Source: Bacillota bacterium (GTDB lineage: Bacteria > Bacillota > Sulfobacillia > RBS10-35 > JAJYVN01). From it: 40,230 bases of DNA. Each line of letters begins with the position of its first letter. Within the stretch, counting starts at the first letter, position 1. The notes under the pieces were generated by a model. It was not told where the DNA came from. It ran no database searches and saw only the letters and a list, made by a program, of their open reading frames with translations. This document shows positions 26,479 to 34,443 of this stretch, in pieces. The DNA lies in the NCBI GenBank assembly GCA_021797775.1, contig JAJZZC010000020.1, positions 1 through 40,230 on the forward strand, given 5' to 3'. Position numbers and translations under genes: made by a program.

Positions 26479-26534
26479 TGTCAAGCCGTTTTGGGAGCCG
26501 TGCGTATCTCCGTATTAAACTGATGCGGTTGTTA

Positions 26535-26554
26535 CCCTCCGCTTCCGCGGAGGG
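26535..26554. other. Perfect 8-bp hairpin after the PaREP1/HEPN-like pair
   Basis: CCCTCCGC-TTCC-GCGGAGGG lies 57 bases past the HEPN-like stop and marks the return to high GC. It could be a terminator stem, though without a T-run. Confidence 0.4.
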
Positions 26555-27020
26555 CGGGAGCCGCGCAATGTTGTGGGCGGGGGGAGCGAATAGATGTACC
26601 CGCACGTGCAGTGCCCGCACGGCACCGCGCTCGGCCCGCTGTCCGCTGGGACGCCAGATACGGTGCGCCGGGCTGGCCCTGGCTCCACGTGGCGGCCCTT
26701 ACATCGCGCCAACAGGTTTGCATCAGGCCCGCGGCGCATGGTGCCAGGCGTCGCCGTCGTCCAGGCGCAGCGGGGCTCGGTGCGGCCCGGGCGCCGGCGG
26801 CGAGAGATGCGCCGCGCGACGTCGTCGCCAGCGGCTGCGGCGGAGCGCGGGCGTCGTGCGGTGAGCAAGGTGCGGCACGCGCATGGACGACTGCCGGACG
26901 CCTGCCTCGGTGCATTGCTGTGGGGTATGGGCCCTGGATGCAACGGCCTGACGCCGGCCGCGCGCGGGCGGCTGCAGTCCCCCGGGGGACCGGCACAGCC
27001 GGCGCCGGGCGGCTTCGTGT
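26555..27020 (+). other. Gene-free stretch
   Basis: About 470 bases with no supported coding sequence on either strand. It separates the PaREP1/HEPN-like pair from the methyltransferase remnant. Confidence 0.35.
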
Positions 27021-27024
27021 CAAC

Positions 27025-27355
27025 GGTCACTTCGGGCCGGAGTGCGACGCGAACTTCCGGCGGATGTTCGCGCGGGCGGCAGAGCACACCCGCGCGTTCG
27101 TGGCGATCGTCGATCCCGAGCCGGGCAATGCAGTGGTGGAAGTCGCCGCCGGCTCCGGCCGCATCACCTACGACGGCGAGCTGGCCGAACGGGTTGGCGC
27201 CGGCGGCCAACTGCTCGTAACGGACCCGTCGGAGCCGCAACTGCAGGTGGCGCGCACACGCTCTCGGGTTTGGCTGGCTGCGGTTCCTCCGAGCAACCGT
27301 CGAGGAACTTCCCATAGCCTCGGGGCAGCCGAGCTGGTCATCGGGTCCACGTAGC
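27025..27355 (+). pseudogene. SAM-dependent methyltransferase, N-terminal remnant
   Basis: The frame shows FGPECDANFRRMF, motif I in VVEVAAGSGRITYDG, and GGQLLVTDPSEPQLQVAR. After that the homology moves to another frame (WLRFLRATVEELPIASG) and back (AAELVIGST) before stopping, so at least two shifts are present. The C-terminal half is absent. Fragments of similar methyltransferase C-termini lie on the other strand at 21.4 and 25.0 kb. Confidence 0.6.
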
Positions 27356-27432
27356 CGTCAGCGGGAGCGGGCGCACGCGATCGTGCCAGTCGTGGGGTGG
27401 TACAGCCCCAGGAAGCATGGCCAGAGCTGCGG

Positions 27433-27490
27433 TACAATCCGTCCGCCACCTCGGCTGCAGCAGCCGCAACCCCTGGGCCGTGGCGGACGG
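27433..27490 (+). promoter_or_regulatory. Putative -10 box plus 11-bp inverted repeat before the cluster
   Basis: TACAAT at 27433-27438 is followed at once by CCGTCCGCCAC (27439-27449), whose exact complement GTGGCGGACGG is at 27480-27490. An inner GGCTG-CAG-CAGCC hairpin lies between them. The repeat would overlap the transcription start and form the 5' end of the mRNA, so it could be an operator or a leader hairpin. The first ATG is 22 bases further on. Confidence 0.5.
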
Positions 27491-27511
27491 TCGAGGACAC
27501 TAGGCGGTGCG

Positions 27512-28327
27512 ATGGCACGTCGTCAGCAAGGCGCTTTTTTAGGGCGGACACCGGCCCCGCAACGGCCAGCAGCATGGGGGGGAGGCGACATCGCGGGGTG
27601 GGAGGCGTGGCCCCTGCCCGCGGATCCGCCCATCGCTGCCGCCCTGGACCGCTTGATGGCGATGGGCGCGGAGTGGGCGAGCCGCCGCGGCTGGTCCTGG
27701 TGCGCGGTTCTCAACGGAGGCAGCGAGCGCCGGCCACTGCATCGCTTCCGTTGGGAGGTGGTGGCCTCAGCCGTCGCGTTCGCCGCGGGCCGGGCCGCCA
27801 CGCCGCCTGTTGACTACGCGGCCCTACCGCTCGGGCTGCAGGCGTTCCTCCAGTGGGCCCTCGCCGCGGCGGTCACAAAGCCGGTGGGTGCCGCCGTCGA
27901 CCTCGAGCGGTCGCGCCGAGCGGTGGCTGAGGCCGACGGTCTGGCTATGGAGATGGCCGCCGCCGCGGACCCGCGCCCGCGGCCGCACCCCGCCGCCGCG
28001 GGCAGGCCGCCCGTGGCGCCTCCCGCCGCCGCCATGGGGGATGTCGGGGAACTCCTCGCCTCGGCGCTGGGCGGCGCCACCGCCTCGCCCCTGCCCCCCG
28101 GCGCCGCCGAGGTCCTGGACCGCCTGCGCGCCGGACCGATGCCGCTGCCGGAACTGCGCGCGCTGGCCTTGGCGCGGGGCACCCTCCTCGGCGCCTTGCT
28201 GGATGCCCTTGACACCGCATCGGTCCGCCTCGTAGGAAACCCGGCGACGCGTGTCGAAGGCGGCATGGTGGAACTGACCGCGGAGTACCGCGCCGCCGGT
28301 GCCCAGGGAGAGGACGCCCTTGGTTGA
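27512..28327 (+). CDS. TerB-C-like domain protein, first gene of the ATPase/helicase cluster
   Basis: A 271-aa protein. The N-terminal half is helical and contains aromatic blocks (WASRRGWSWCAVL, HRFRWEVVASAV). A Pro/Ala linker runs from about 150 to 180. The last 75 residues (PPGAAEVLDRLRAGPMPLPE, ALARGTLLGALLDALDTASV, ending VELTAEYRA) follow the pattern of the TerB-C domain, a small helical, winged-helix-like unit found next to P-loop ATPases and helicases. The role is probably as adaptor or regulator of the following ATPase; that is inference. ATG 27512 is preferred, because an in-frame GTG at 27383 lies upstream of the -10 box. It overlaps the next gene by eight bases. Confidence 0.65.
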   Translation: MARRQQGAFLGRTPAPQRPAAWGGGDIAGWEAWPLPADPPIAAALDRLMAMGAEWASRRGWSWCAVLNGGSERRPLHRFRWEVVASAVAFAAGRAATPPVDYAALPLGLQAFLQWALAAAVTKPVGAAVDLERSRRAVAEADGLAMEMAAAADPRPRPHPAAAGRPPVAPPAAAMGDVGELLASALGGATASPLPPGAAEVLDRLRAGPMPLPELRALALARGTLLGALLDALDTASVRLVGNPATRVEGGMVELTAEYRAAGAQGEDALG

Positions 28328-29741
28328 CGTGGCCCCGCGCGACGCACAGGGCATCCTGCAGAGTCTGCAGGCCGGGGTCGTACCCCGTACGGGGCTGCAG
28401 CATCTGGCCGTCGGGCGGGTCGCCGAGATCCGGCAGGCGCTCGCCGAATTGGAGGTATTGCGCGACGGCGGCGGCGTGTTCAAGATCGTCGTCGGCGATT
28501 ACGGCAGCGGCAAGACGTTCTTCCTGACGCTGGTGCGGCAGGTTGCCCTGGCCCGGGGCTACCTGGTCGCCGACGCGGACCTGGGGCCGGACCTCCGCTT
28601 CCGCGGGGAGGACCGTGGCCTCGCGACCTACCGCCAGCTCGTTGCGCGCTTGGGCTCGGAGGCTCGCCCCGCGGGCGGGGCGCTGCCGCTGGTCCTCGAC
28701 CGCTGGGCCGAGCGGGTGCGGGCTGGCGCAGCCTTGAGGCTGGATGCACCCGAAGGTCCCGCCGCAGGAGGGGGTCTGGACCTGGCCCGGGTGGCCCCAG
28801 GCGGGACCGGCTCCCTGGGTGCGGCCGCCAGCGGCAGCGCCTTCCGCCAGGGTCATCCGGGCGCCCCGGGGCCCACGGAACGCACCCCCGCGTGGGCAGC
28901 GGCGGTCGACCGTGAACTGCGTGCCCGGCTCCGGCCCCTGCAGGACCAGCCCGCCGGCTTCGCGTTCGCCGCGGTCCTGCGCCACTACTACGAGGCGGCC
29001 CTCGCTGGCGACGACGACGGGATGGCGGCCGCGCTGCGCTTCTTTCGCGGCGAGTACCGGATGGTTTCCGCCGCCCGCGCTGAGCTGCGCCTCCCCACCG
29101 TCGCCCCGATCACCGACGCATCGTGGGTCGAGCACCTGCGCCTACTGGCCCTGCTGGCGGTCGACGCCGGTTACGCCGGCCTGTTGGCCATGTGCGACGA
29201 GGGAGTCAACCTGGTTCGCATCGCTCAGCCGGAGGCGCGGGCCGCCAACTACGAGGTGCTTCTGCGCCTGCTCAACGATGCGCTGCAGGGCCGGGCGCCC
29301 CACCTGGGATTCTACCTCGCGGGGCCACCGGAGATGGTCTCCGATCCGCGCCGCGGCCTGCATAGCTACCCGGCGCTGCGGTCGCGCCTGCAGGCGAACC
29401 CCTTCGCCGACGCCGCCCATCGCGACCTCACCCAGCCCGTCCTGCTCCTGCCGCCCCTGTCGGCCGAGGAACTCCTGGCGCTACTGCTCAAGGTGCGTGC
29501 CCTGCATGTGGGGCTATACGGCCCCTCCCCCCTCAGCGAAGAGGACACCGCTGCCTTTTTGCAGCGCCTCCTGTCGCGGCCGGGCGCCGAGCGTTTTCTG
29601 ACCGTCCGCGAGACCCTCCGGGCCTTCATCCAGGCGAGCAGCGTCCTGCAGCAGAACCCCGAGCTCGATAGGGTCGCCGTGCTGGGCGAAGCGGAGTCCG
29701 AAATCACCGCCCAGCGGTTTGTCGAGGTGGCGCTGGAGTGA
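28320..29741 (+). CDS. BrxD-type (DUF2791) P-loop ATPase
   Basis: A 473-aa ATPase of the BREX ATP-binding/DUF2791 family. Walker A is GDYGSGKT (residues 59-66). Walker B is LLAMCDEG with Asp-Glu at 293-294. The family block GFYLAGPPEMVSDPRRGLHS, then YPALRSRL, follows, and the C-terminal lid includes LTVRETLRAFIQA. Between residues 140 and 190 is a Gly/Ala-rich insertion. BrxD proteins act with an Lhr-like helicase in some BREX types, and such a helicase is encoded just downstream. TTG 28320 is chosen because GGGAGAGG lies eight bases upstream (28304-28311); the GTG at 28299 lacks a binding site. Confidence 0.85.
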   Translation: MVDVAPRDAQGILQSLQAGVVPRTGLQHLAVGRVAEIRQALAELEVLRDGGGVFKIVVGDYGSGKTFFLTLVRQVALARGYLVADADLGPDLRFRGEDRGLATYRQLVARLGSEARPAGGALPLVLDRWAERVRAGAALRLDAPEGPAAGGGLDLARVAPGGTGSLGAAASGSAFRQGHPGAPGPTERTPAWAAAVDRELRARLRPLQDQPAGFAFAAVLRHYYEAALAGDDDGMAAALRFFRGEYRMVSAARAELRLPTVAPITDASWVEHLRLLALLAVDAGYAGLLAMCDEGVNLVRIAQPEARAANYEVLLRLLNDALQGRAPHLGFYLAGPPEMVSDPRRGLHSYPALRSRLQANPFADAAHRDLTQPVLLLPPLSAEELLALLLKVRALHVGLYGPSPLSEEDTAAFLQRLLSRPGAERFLTVRETLRAFIQASSVLQQNPELDRVAVLGEAESEITAQRFVEVALE

Positions 29742-30103
29742 GGCGCCGCGACGAACGGCGCGGCCGCCCACCGGCAGGGGACCCCGTACGGGTGCGCATG
29801 CCAGGCCGTGACCGACTGCCGCTCGCCCTTGCCTGCCGGCTCGCGCCGGCCGCTCCGACCTGGGGGAGCTACCGGACGTGCGGCGCTCTCGGTACGCGCC
29901 GACAGGCTGTGCACCTCTGGAATGGAGGGCCCCGTTGCGGGGAGCGTCTTCCCGGCGCTGCGCGCTGGCGCCGCGACCACTCCCGTAGCGGGCGCCCGCA
30001 CCCCAACGGGAGCATGCGGCAGCCCCCGAACCTGGTTCTGCCGCGGCGTCGGAGCCGGCTGGGTTACCCGCCCCCCCTCGCGGCTGGAGCGGCTCGGCAA
30101 TGA
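29738..30103 (+). CDS. Possible small Arg-rich protein linking ATPase and helicase
   Basis: A 121-aa frame whose GTG start overlaps the preceding TGA by four bases (GTGA, 29738-29741) and whose TGA overlaps the helicase ATG by four bases (ATGA, 30100-30103). Two exact coupling overlaps are unlikely by chance and argue that ribosomes traverse it. Against this, the sequence is of low quality: very rich in Arg, Pro and Gly, strongly basic, with no recognisable domain, and another frame over the same DNA is also open. If real, it may bind nucleic acid. Otherwise this 358-base stretch is an unusually long gap within a tight operon. Confidence 0.4.
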   Translation: MRRRDERRGRPPAGDPVRVRMPGRDRLPLALACRLAPAAPTWGSYRTCGALGTRRQAVHLWNGGPRCGERLPGAARWRRDHSRSGRPHPNGSMRQPPNLVLPRRRSRLGYPPPLAAGAARQ

Positions 30104-32127
30104 GTTGGCGCCTCCTTTCGCCCCAGATGCAGCGCGCCGTCTTCGACGCGGGCTGGCCGGCGCTGTGGCCGCTCCAGGACGAGGCCATCGCCGCGATCCT
30201 GCACACGCCCGGGAACGTCCTCATCGCGGGGGACACCGCCTCCGGCAAGACCGAGGCGGCCTTCCTGCCGATCCTATCCCTGCCAGCAGCCTTGACCGGC
30301 TTCACCGTGCTGTACGTCTCCCCGCTGCGTGCCTTGCTCAACGATCAGTGGGAGCGGCTCAAGCTCCTCGGGGCCTATGCCGGCGTGCCCGCGCACCTCT
30401 GGCACTCCGACGTGTCCCGGAGCCGGAAGCGGGGTACTCAAGAGGAGCCCCGAGGGGTGCTCCTGACCACCCCCGAGTCGATCGAGGCCCTCTGCGTCCA
30501 TCGGGCGCCCCACCTCCGCCCCTTCTTCGCCTCCCTGCGCTTCATCGTCGTGGACGAACTGCACGCCTTCCTCGGGACCGAGCGGGGCGCCCAACTGCAC
30601 TCCCTGCTCGCCCGCATCAGCCGCTACGCCTCCGGTGCCCCACGCCGGATCGGGCTGTCGGCCACGATCGGCGACCGCGCCACGGCCGTGGCCTTCCTCG
30701 GGGAGCCCTGCGCCGTCTGTGCCGGCCCGGGACCCCGCAAGGGACTGCGGCTGCACCTGAAATACCTGCCCGCTGACGATGTGCAAGCGGATGTCTTCAC
30801 CGTCACCCGGGGCCGCAAGGCGCTGATCTTCTGCAACAGCCGCGCGCGGGTCGAGGCCATGACCTACGCGTTGGGGGCCAGGGCTGGTGACCCCGCGGCG
30901 TACCTGCCCCACCACGGGTCGCTGCACCTGCGCGAGCGCGCCCAGGCGGAGTCCGCGCTGCGCGCGGCCTCCGCGGCGTCGATCGTCTGCACCAGCACCT
31001 TGGAACTCGGTATTGACGTCGGCGCCGTCGACCTCGTCGTCCACGTCGACTGCACCCACAGCGTGGCCGGCCTGCGCCAGCGACTCGGGCGCAGTGGGCG
31101 GGAGGCGGGGCGGGACCGGTTGGGGCAGCTATACGCCACGGACGAGCCGCAACTGCTGCAGTCTCTCGCGGTCACCGAGCTGCTGCGCCGGGGGTGGGTG
31201 GAACCGCCGGAGGACGTCGGGCTGCGCTACGACGTGGTCTGGCAGCAAGCCCTGTCCGGGGCGGTGGAACGCGGTGGGCTGCCGGAGGCGGAGGCGGCCG
31301 CGCTCCCGCCCGACCTGCTCGAGCACATGTTGGCCAAGGACCACCTGGTCCGGCGCGGCGGCCTGTTGGTGGCGGGCACCGAGGGCGAACGCCTCGCCCT
31401 CCGACGGGACTTCTGCGCCTCGTTCACGGCGGAGGATGCGTATGAGGTCGGCTGCGGCGCGCGCATCCTCGGCAGGCTGCCGCCCCTGCCGTGCTACCAG
31501 CCCGGAACCGCCCTGATCTTCGCTGGCCGGCTCTGGACGGTGGCGGCGGTCGACCACGACCGGCGCCGTGTCGAGCTCACACCGGGCGCGGCCGGCCACC
31601 CCCCGGTGTTCACTTCACAGCCCTTACGGGTGCATGATCGTGTGCGGGCCGAAATGGCCGCGGTCCTGTTGGCGGATGCAAGGTACCCGTACCTCGACGC
31701 GGCCGGCCACCGTGCCCTGGCGGGCCTGCGCGACTACTACCGGCATCTGGGCCTCGGGCCCCGCGCCCGGCCCGCCGTGGTCGTGCCGGGCCTGTCCGAA
31801 TTCCACGCCTTCGCCGGTGACCGGGTGGCGAACACGCTGGCGCTCTTGCTGCAGCAGGAGAGCGGCATGGTGTGGGAGGCGACCCCTTACGGCGGCGTGG
31901 TCGCCCCGGAGGGTTGGCCGCCACTGCCGGCGACGCTCGCGCGCTACGGCCGGGAGCCACCACCGGCCGCCGAACTGCGGGACCGGTTGATGGACCTGAT
32001 TCCCGACCGCGCCCTCGCCCTGCCCAAGTTCGGGCGCCACCTGCCCCCCAACCTCCGGCGGCAAGAGCACGCGGCGATGGCCCTCGATGTCCCCGGCGCG
32101 CTGCGCTTGCTGGCAGACAGGATGTGA
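30100..32127 (+). CDS. Lhr/BrxHI-like superfamily 2 DNA helicase
   Basis: A 675-aa DExH helicase. Motifs in order: Q motif (WPLQDEAI), I GDTASGKTEAAF (from residue 44), Ia YVSPLRALLNDQ, Ib TTPESIE, II DELH (152-155), III GLSATIG, IV LIFCNSR, V STLELGIDVGAVD, VI QRLGRSGR (327-334). This is the Lhr-type core, a 3'-5' translocase. The C-terminal half holds a winged-helix-like region (ELLRRGWVEPPED) and a domain resembling those of BREX helicase BrxHI, not the full Lhr core length. The N-terminus begins directly at the helicase domain. It probably works with the BrxD-type ATPase upstream, as such pairs do elsewhere. Confidence 0.88.
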   Translation: MSWRLLSPQMQRAVFDAGWPALWPLQDEAIAAILHTPGNVLIAGDTASGKTEAAFLPILSLPAALTGFTVLYVSPLRALLNDQWERLKLLGAYAGVPAHLWHSDVSRSRKRGTQEEPRGVLLTTPESIEALCVHRAPHLRPFFASLRFIVVDELHAFLGTERGAQLHSLLARISRYASGAPRRIGLSATIGDRATAVAFLGEPCAVCAGPGPRKGLRLHLKYLPADDVQADVFTVTRGRKALIFCNSRARVEAMTYALGARAGDPAAYLPHHGSLHLRERAQAESALRAASAASIVCTSTLELGIDVGAVDLVVHVDCTHSVAGLRQRLGRSGREAGRDRLGQLYATDEPQLLQSLAVTELLRRGWVEPPEDVGLRYDVVWQQALSGAVERGGLPEAEAAALPPDLLEHMLAKDHLVRRGGLLVAGTEGERLALRRDFCASFTAEDAYEVGCGARILGRLPPLPCYQPGTALIFAGRLWTVAAVDHDRRRVELTPGAAGHPPVFTSQPLRVHDRVRAEMAAVLLADARYPYLDAAGHRALAGLRDYYRHLGLGPRARPAVVVPGLSEFHAFAGDRVANTLALLLQQESGMVWEATPYGGVVAPEGWPPLPATLARYGREPPPAAELRDRLMDLIPDRALALPKFGRHLPPNLRRQEHAAMALDVPGALRLLADRM

Positions 32128-32150
32128 CCTGACAGGGGGCGAACGCCCTG

Positions 32151-33026
32151 GTGGTCCGAGCCGCGTGTATGCCCGGGCCACATGGGGGGAAAGCCCAGTT
32201 GTTCGAGGCCTTCGACACCGAAGTCGGCGCCAGGGCGAAACGGGCCGCGAGCGCATCTGCCAGCGCCGCCCGCCTCGGCAAACAGTTGCAGAAGGCGGCC
32301 GAATCGGTGGACATCCATCTCCTGCGCCAAAAGGTGGAGGATGCGGCCGGCAAGGCAGGAGAGGCCGCCGCGCTCCTGGCGGAGTTGCGTGCCGCGGTCA
32401 CGGCCTTCACCCTGGCGGAAGCCGCGGCGGCGGAGGTCGCGGCTTCCGCCGCCAGCGACCTGGGGCCGGATGCGTATGCGCGCGCGTTTGAGCGGGCGTG
32501 CGCCGCTGAAAGCATCCCGCTGGAAGGCACCTATCCGGATTATCGTGTCTTCCCTTTGGACATCCGGATCCGGCTGCACGAGGAACGTATCGTCATTGGC
32601 AAGAAGTCCTGGTGGGCGTTGCGGCCAGTGGCCCTGGCCCAGGCGGTGAAGCGCCAGCGCGACCGGCTGATGGGCGGGGCGTTCGCGGCCGACAAGTTCG
32701 GCCAGGCCTTGGTGCGCGCTTACGATGTCCTCCTGCCCGAGGTCCAGGCCCACTCGGGCGCCGCGGCGAGACAGGTGGCCTTGCGCGAGGTGCTGGCGCT
32801 CCTGCAGCTCGGCACCTTCGGCCGCAACAACTACACCAAGGACGAGTTCGCTTTCGACCTCTATCGCTATCGGCAGACGTCCATGACCACGGGCGGGCGG
32901 CGCGTCGTGCTCGGGGACATGCGCGGGCTCGGCGCCGGGTTCGAGGTGCCGAACGCCCGCGGAGGCCGGGACCGGTTGACCGGCTTGCAGGTGCTACCGG
33001 CGGAGGGGGACGCGGATGGGCGCTGA
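32151..33026 (+). CDS. Unrecognised coiled-coil protein of the cluster
   Basis: A 291-aa protein with no family I can name. Residues about 15-105 are Ala/Glu/Lys-rich and probably a long coiled coil (GKQLQKAAESVDIHLLRQKV). From 125 on it looks like a compact conserved domain: YPDYRVFPLDIRIRLHEERI, then GKKSWWALRPVALAQAVKRQ, then LREVLALLQLGTFGRNNYTK and DEFAFDLYRYR. The mix of a strand-rich centre and helical end suggests a structural or DNA-binding subunit. GTG 32151 is 23 bases past the helicase, with GGGGG upstream; ATG 32169 is possible. Its 3' end overlaps the next gene by 11 bases. Confidence 0.75.
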   Translation: MVRAACMPGPHGGKAQLFEAFDTEVGARAKRAASASASAARLGKQLQKAAESVDIHLLRQKVEDAAGKAGEAAALLAELRAAVTAFTLAEAAAAEVAASAASDLGPDAYARAFERACAAESIPLEGTYPDYRVFPLDIRIRLHEERIVIGKKSWWALRPVALAQAVKRQRDRLMGGAFAADKFGQALVRAYDVLLPEVQAHSGAAARQVALREVLALLQLGTFGRNNYTKDEFAFDLYRYRQTSMTTGGRRVVLGDMRGLGAGFEVPNARGGRDRLTGLQVLPAEGDADGR

Positions 33027-34443
33027 GACCGCCCGGGCGTTCGGCGAGCCTCCGGTGCCCGGGGCCGCGCACATCGATCCCGCGGGCCAACTGGCCTTCC
33101 TCGGGCGATACCTGTTGGCGCACCCGGACGGCTTCGTGCGCGACGGTGGAGCCAAGGTCAAGCTCGTGGTCGGTGCCACTGGTGCGGGGAAGACGCACTT
33201 CCTCGGAGACCTGCTGGCCGCGGCCAGCGGGGAGGGGTTTCTCACCGCCCGCGTCGACGCGGGCGTGCAGCCGCTGGGCGGGTTCGACTTCCTCTACCGG
33301 GCCCTGGCCGCGGGGTTGGACTTTGCGGGCCTGGCGCGGCGCTTCGCGGGCAGCCTGCTCGCCCGGCTCGGGTATCCGGATCCGGTGCTGGGCCCGGACG
33401 ACACACTGACCACATGGGCCGCCGCCCGCGGCCACGAGGTTCGACCGCTCCAGGTGAAGTGGGACGAGGCGTGTTACCGGGCTCTCTTGGCCAACCCGGA
33501 TATCGACTACGGTTACGCGGTGGGTCTGACCCGCTGGTGCGAGACCGTCCTCTGGGGCGAAACGGACGACACGGGCGGTGCGGCGGCTGGCGGGCTTTTG
33601 GAGCACTGGCTGCGCGGCGGGCGCGTGGGAGCTCGGGACTGCAACCGCCTCCGGCTGCGACGGTCCGCAGACCGCTTTACGGCCCGCCTCTGGCTCCGTT
33701 CGCTCCTGTATGTCATCCGCATGGCCGAACTGCCGGGGCTGATCGCCGCGGTCGACGGCCTGGACGTGCTGGCGGAAGGGGCCCCCCGCCGCCCGGGGGG
33801 GCGGGGGGCCCCTGGCGTGGCCGACGGCGCGCCGGGCGAGGCCCCCTCGGTCCCTGGCGCAGCCGGTACGACGGACGCGGGCGACCCCAGCCGTTGGGCC
33901 GCGTTCACGGGCGGGGTGGGCGAAAGCCGGCCGTACGTCACCAAGCAGCGACGGGAAGACTTCTACGAATGCTTGCGGGCGCTCATCGACGATATGGGGC
34001 AGTTGCCGGGTCTCCTGCTGGTGCTCGCCGTCCCGCCTGTGCTCATGGACAAGGACAACGCCAAGACCGGGATCGTGTCCTACCCGGCACTGGCGGAGCG
34101 CCTACAAAATGAGGTCGAGACGGTGGAGCTCAACCGCTTCGCCGACCAGATCGTCCTTGAACGGTTATGGGCCGAAGACCCGGAGGCGGGCCGGGAGCTG
34201 GCGGAGCGCCTCATCGCGGCCGTGGCCCCGTCCGCCGCCCCGGCGGTCCGCCAGCGCGCGCTGGCCGCGGCGCGGGCCCAATGGGCCGTGCGCGACGTGG
34301 CCGTCTCCGCGGTGCGGCGGAGCGTGCTGGCGGTTCTAGAGTGCGCGGGGGCGCCGGAGGCCGGGGACCTCGGCGGGGCATCTGGCCCCCACTCTGGAGG
34401 CCGGGATGCCCGGACGGGCGACACCGGGGAGGTCGGCAGCTGA
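33016..34443 (+). CDS. P-loop ATPase, BrxD-like, second of three
   Basis: A 475-aa ATPase. Walker A is GATGAGKTH (residues 53-61). The likely Walker B strand is LPGLIAAVDGLDVL (about 239-252), where the residue after the Asp is Gly, not the usual Glu, so hydrolysis may be altered. A low-complexity Gly/Pro insert follows (255-295). Then RREDFYECLRALIDDMGQLP, LLLVLAVPPVLMDKD and YPALAERLQNEVETVELNRF match the post-Walker B region of DUF2791-type ATPases. The C-terminal 25 residues are Gly-rich. The ATG overlaps the preceding gene by 11 bases, and its TGA overlaps the next ATG by one base. Confidence 0.75.
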   Translation: MGAETARAFGEPPVPGAAHIDPAGQLAFLGRYLLAHPDGFVRDGGAKVKLVVGATGAGKTHFLGDLLAAASGEGFLTARVDAGVQPLGGFDFLYRALAAGLDFAGLARRFAGSLLARLGYPDPVLGPDDTLTTWAAARGHEVRPLQVKWDEACYRALLANPDIDYGYAVGLTRWCETVLWGETDDTGGAAAGGLLEHWLRGGRVGARDCNRLRLRRSADRFTARLWLRSLLYVIRMAELPGLIAAVDGLDVLAEGAPRRPGGRGAPGVADGAPGEAPSVPGAAGTTDAGDPSRWAAFTGGVGESRPYVTKQRREDFYECLRALIDDMGQLPGLLLVLAVPPVLMDKDNAKTGIVSYPALAERLQNEVETVELNRFADQIVLERLWAEDPEAGRELAERLIAAVAPSAAPAVRQRALAAARAQWAVRDVAVSAVRRSVLAVLECAGAPEAGDLGGASGPHSGGRDARTGDTGEVGS

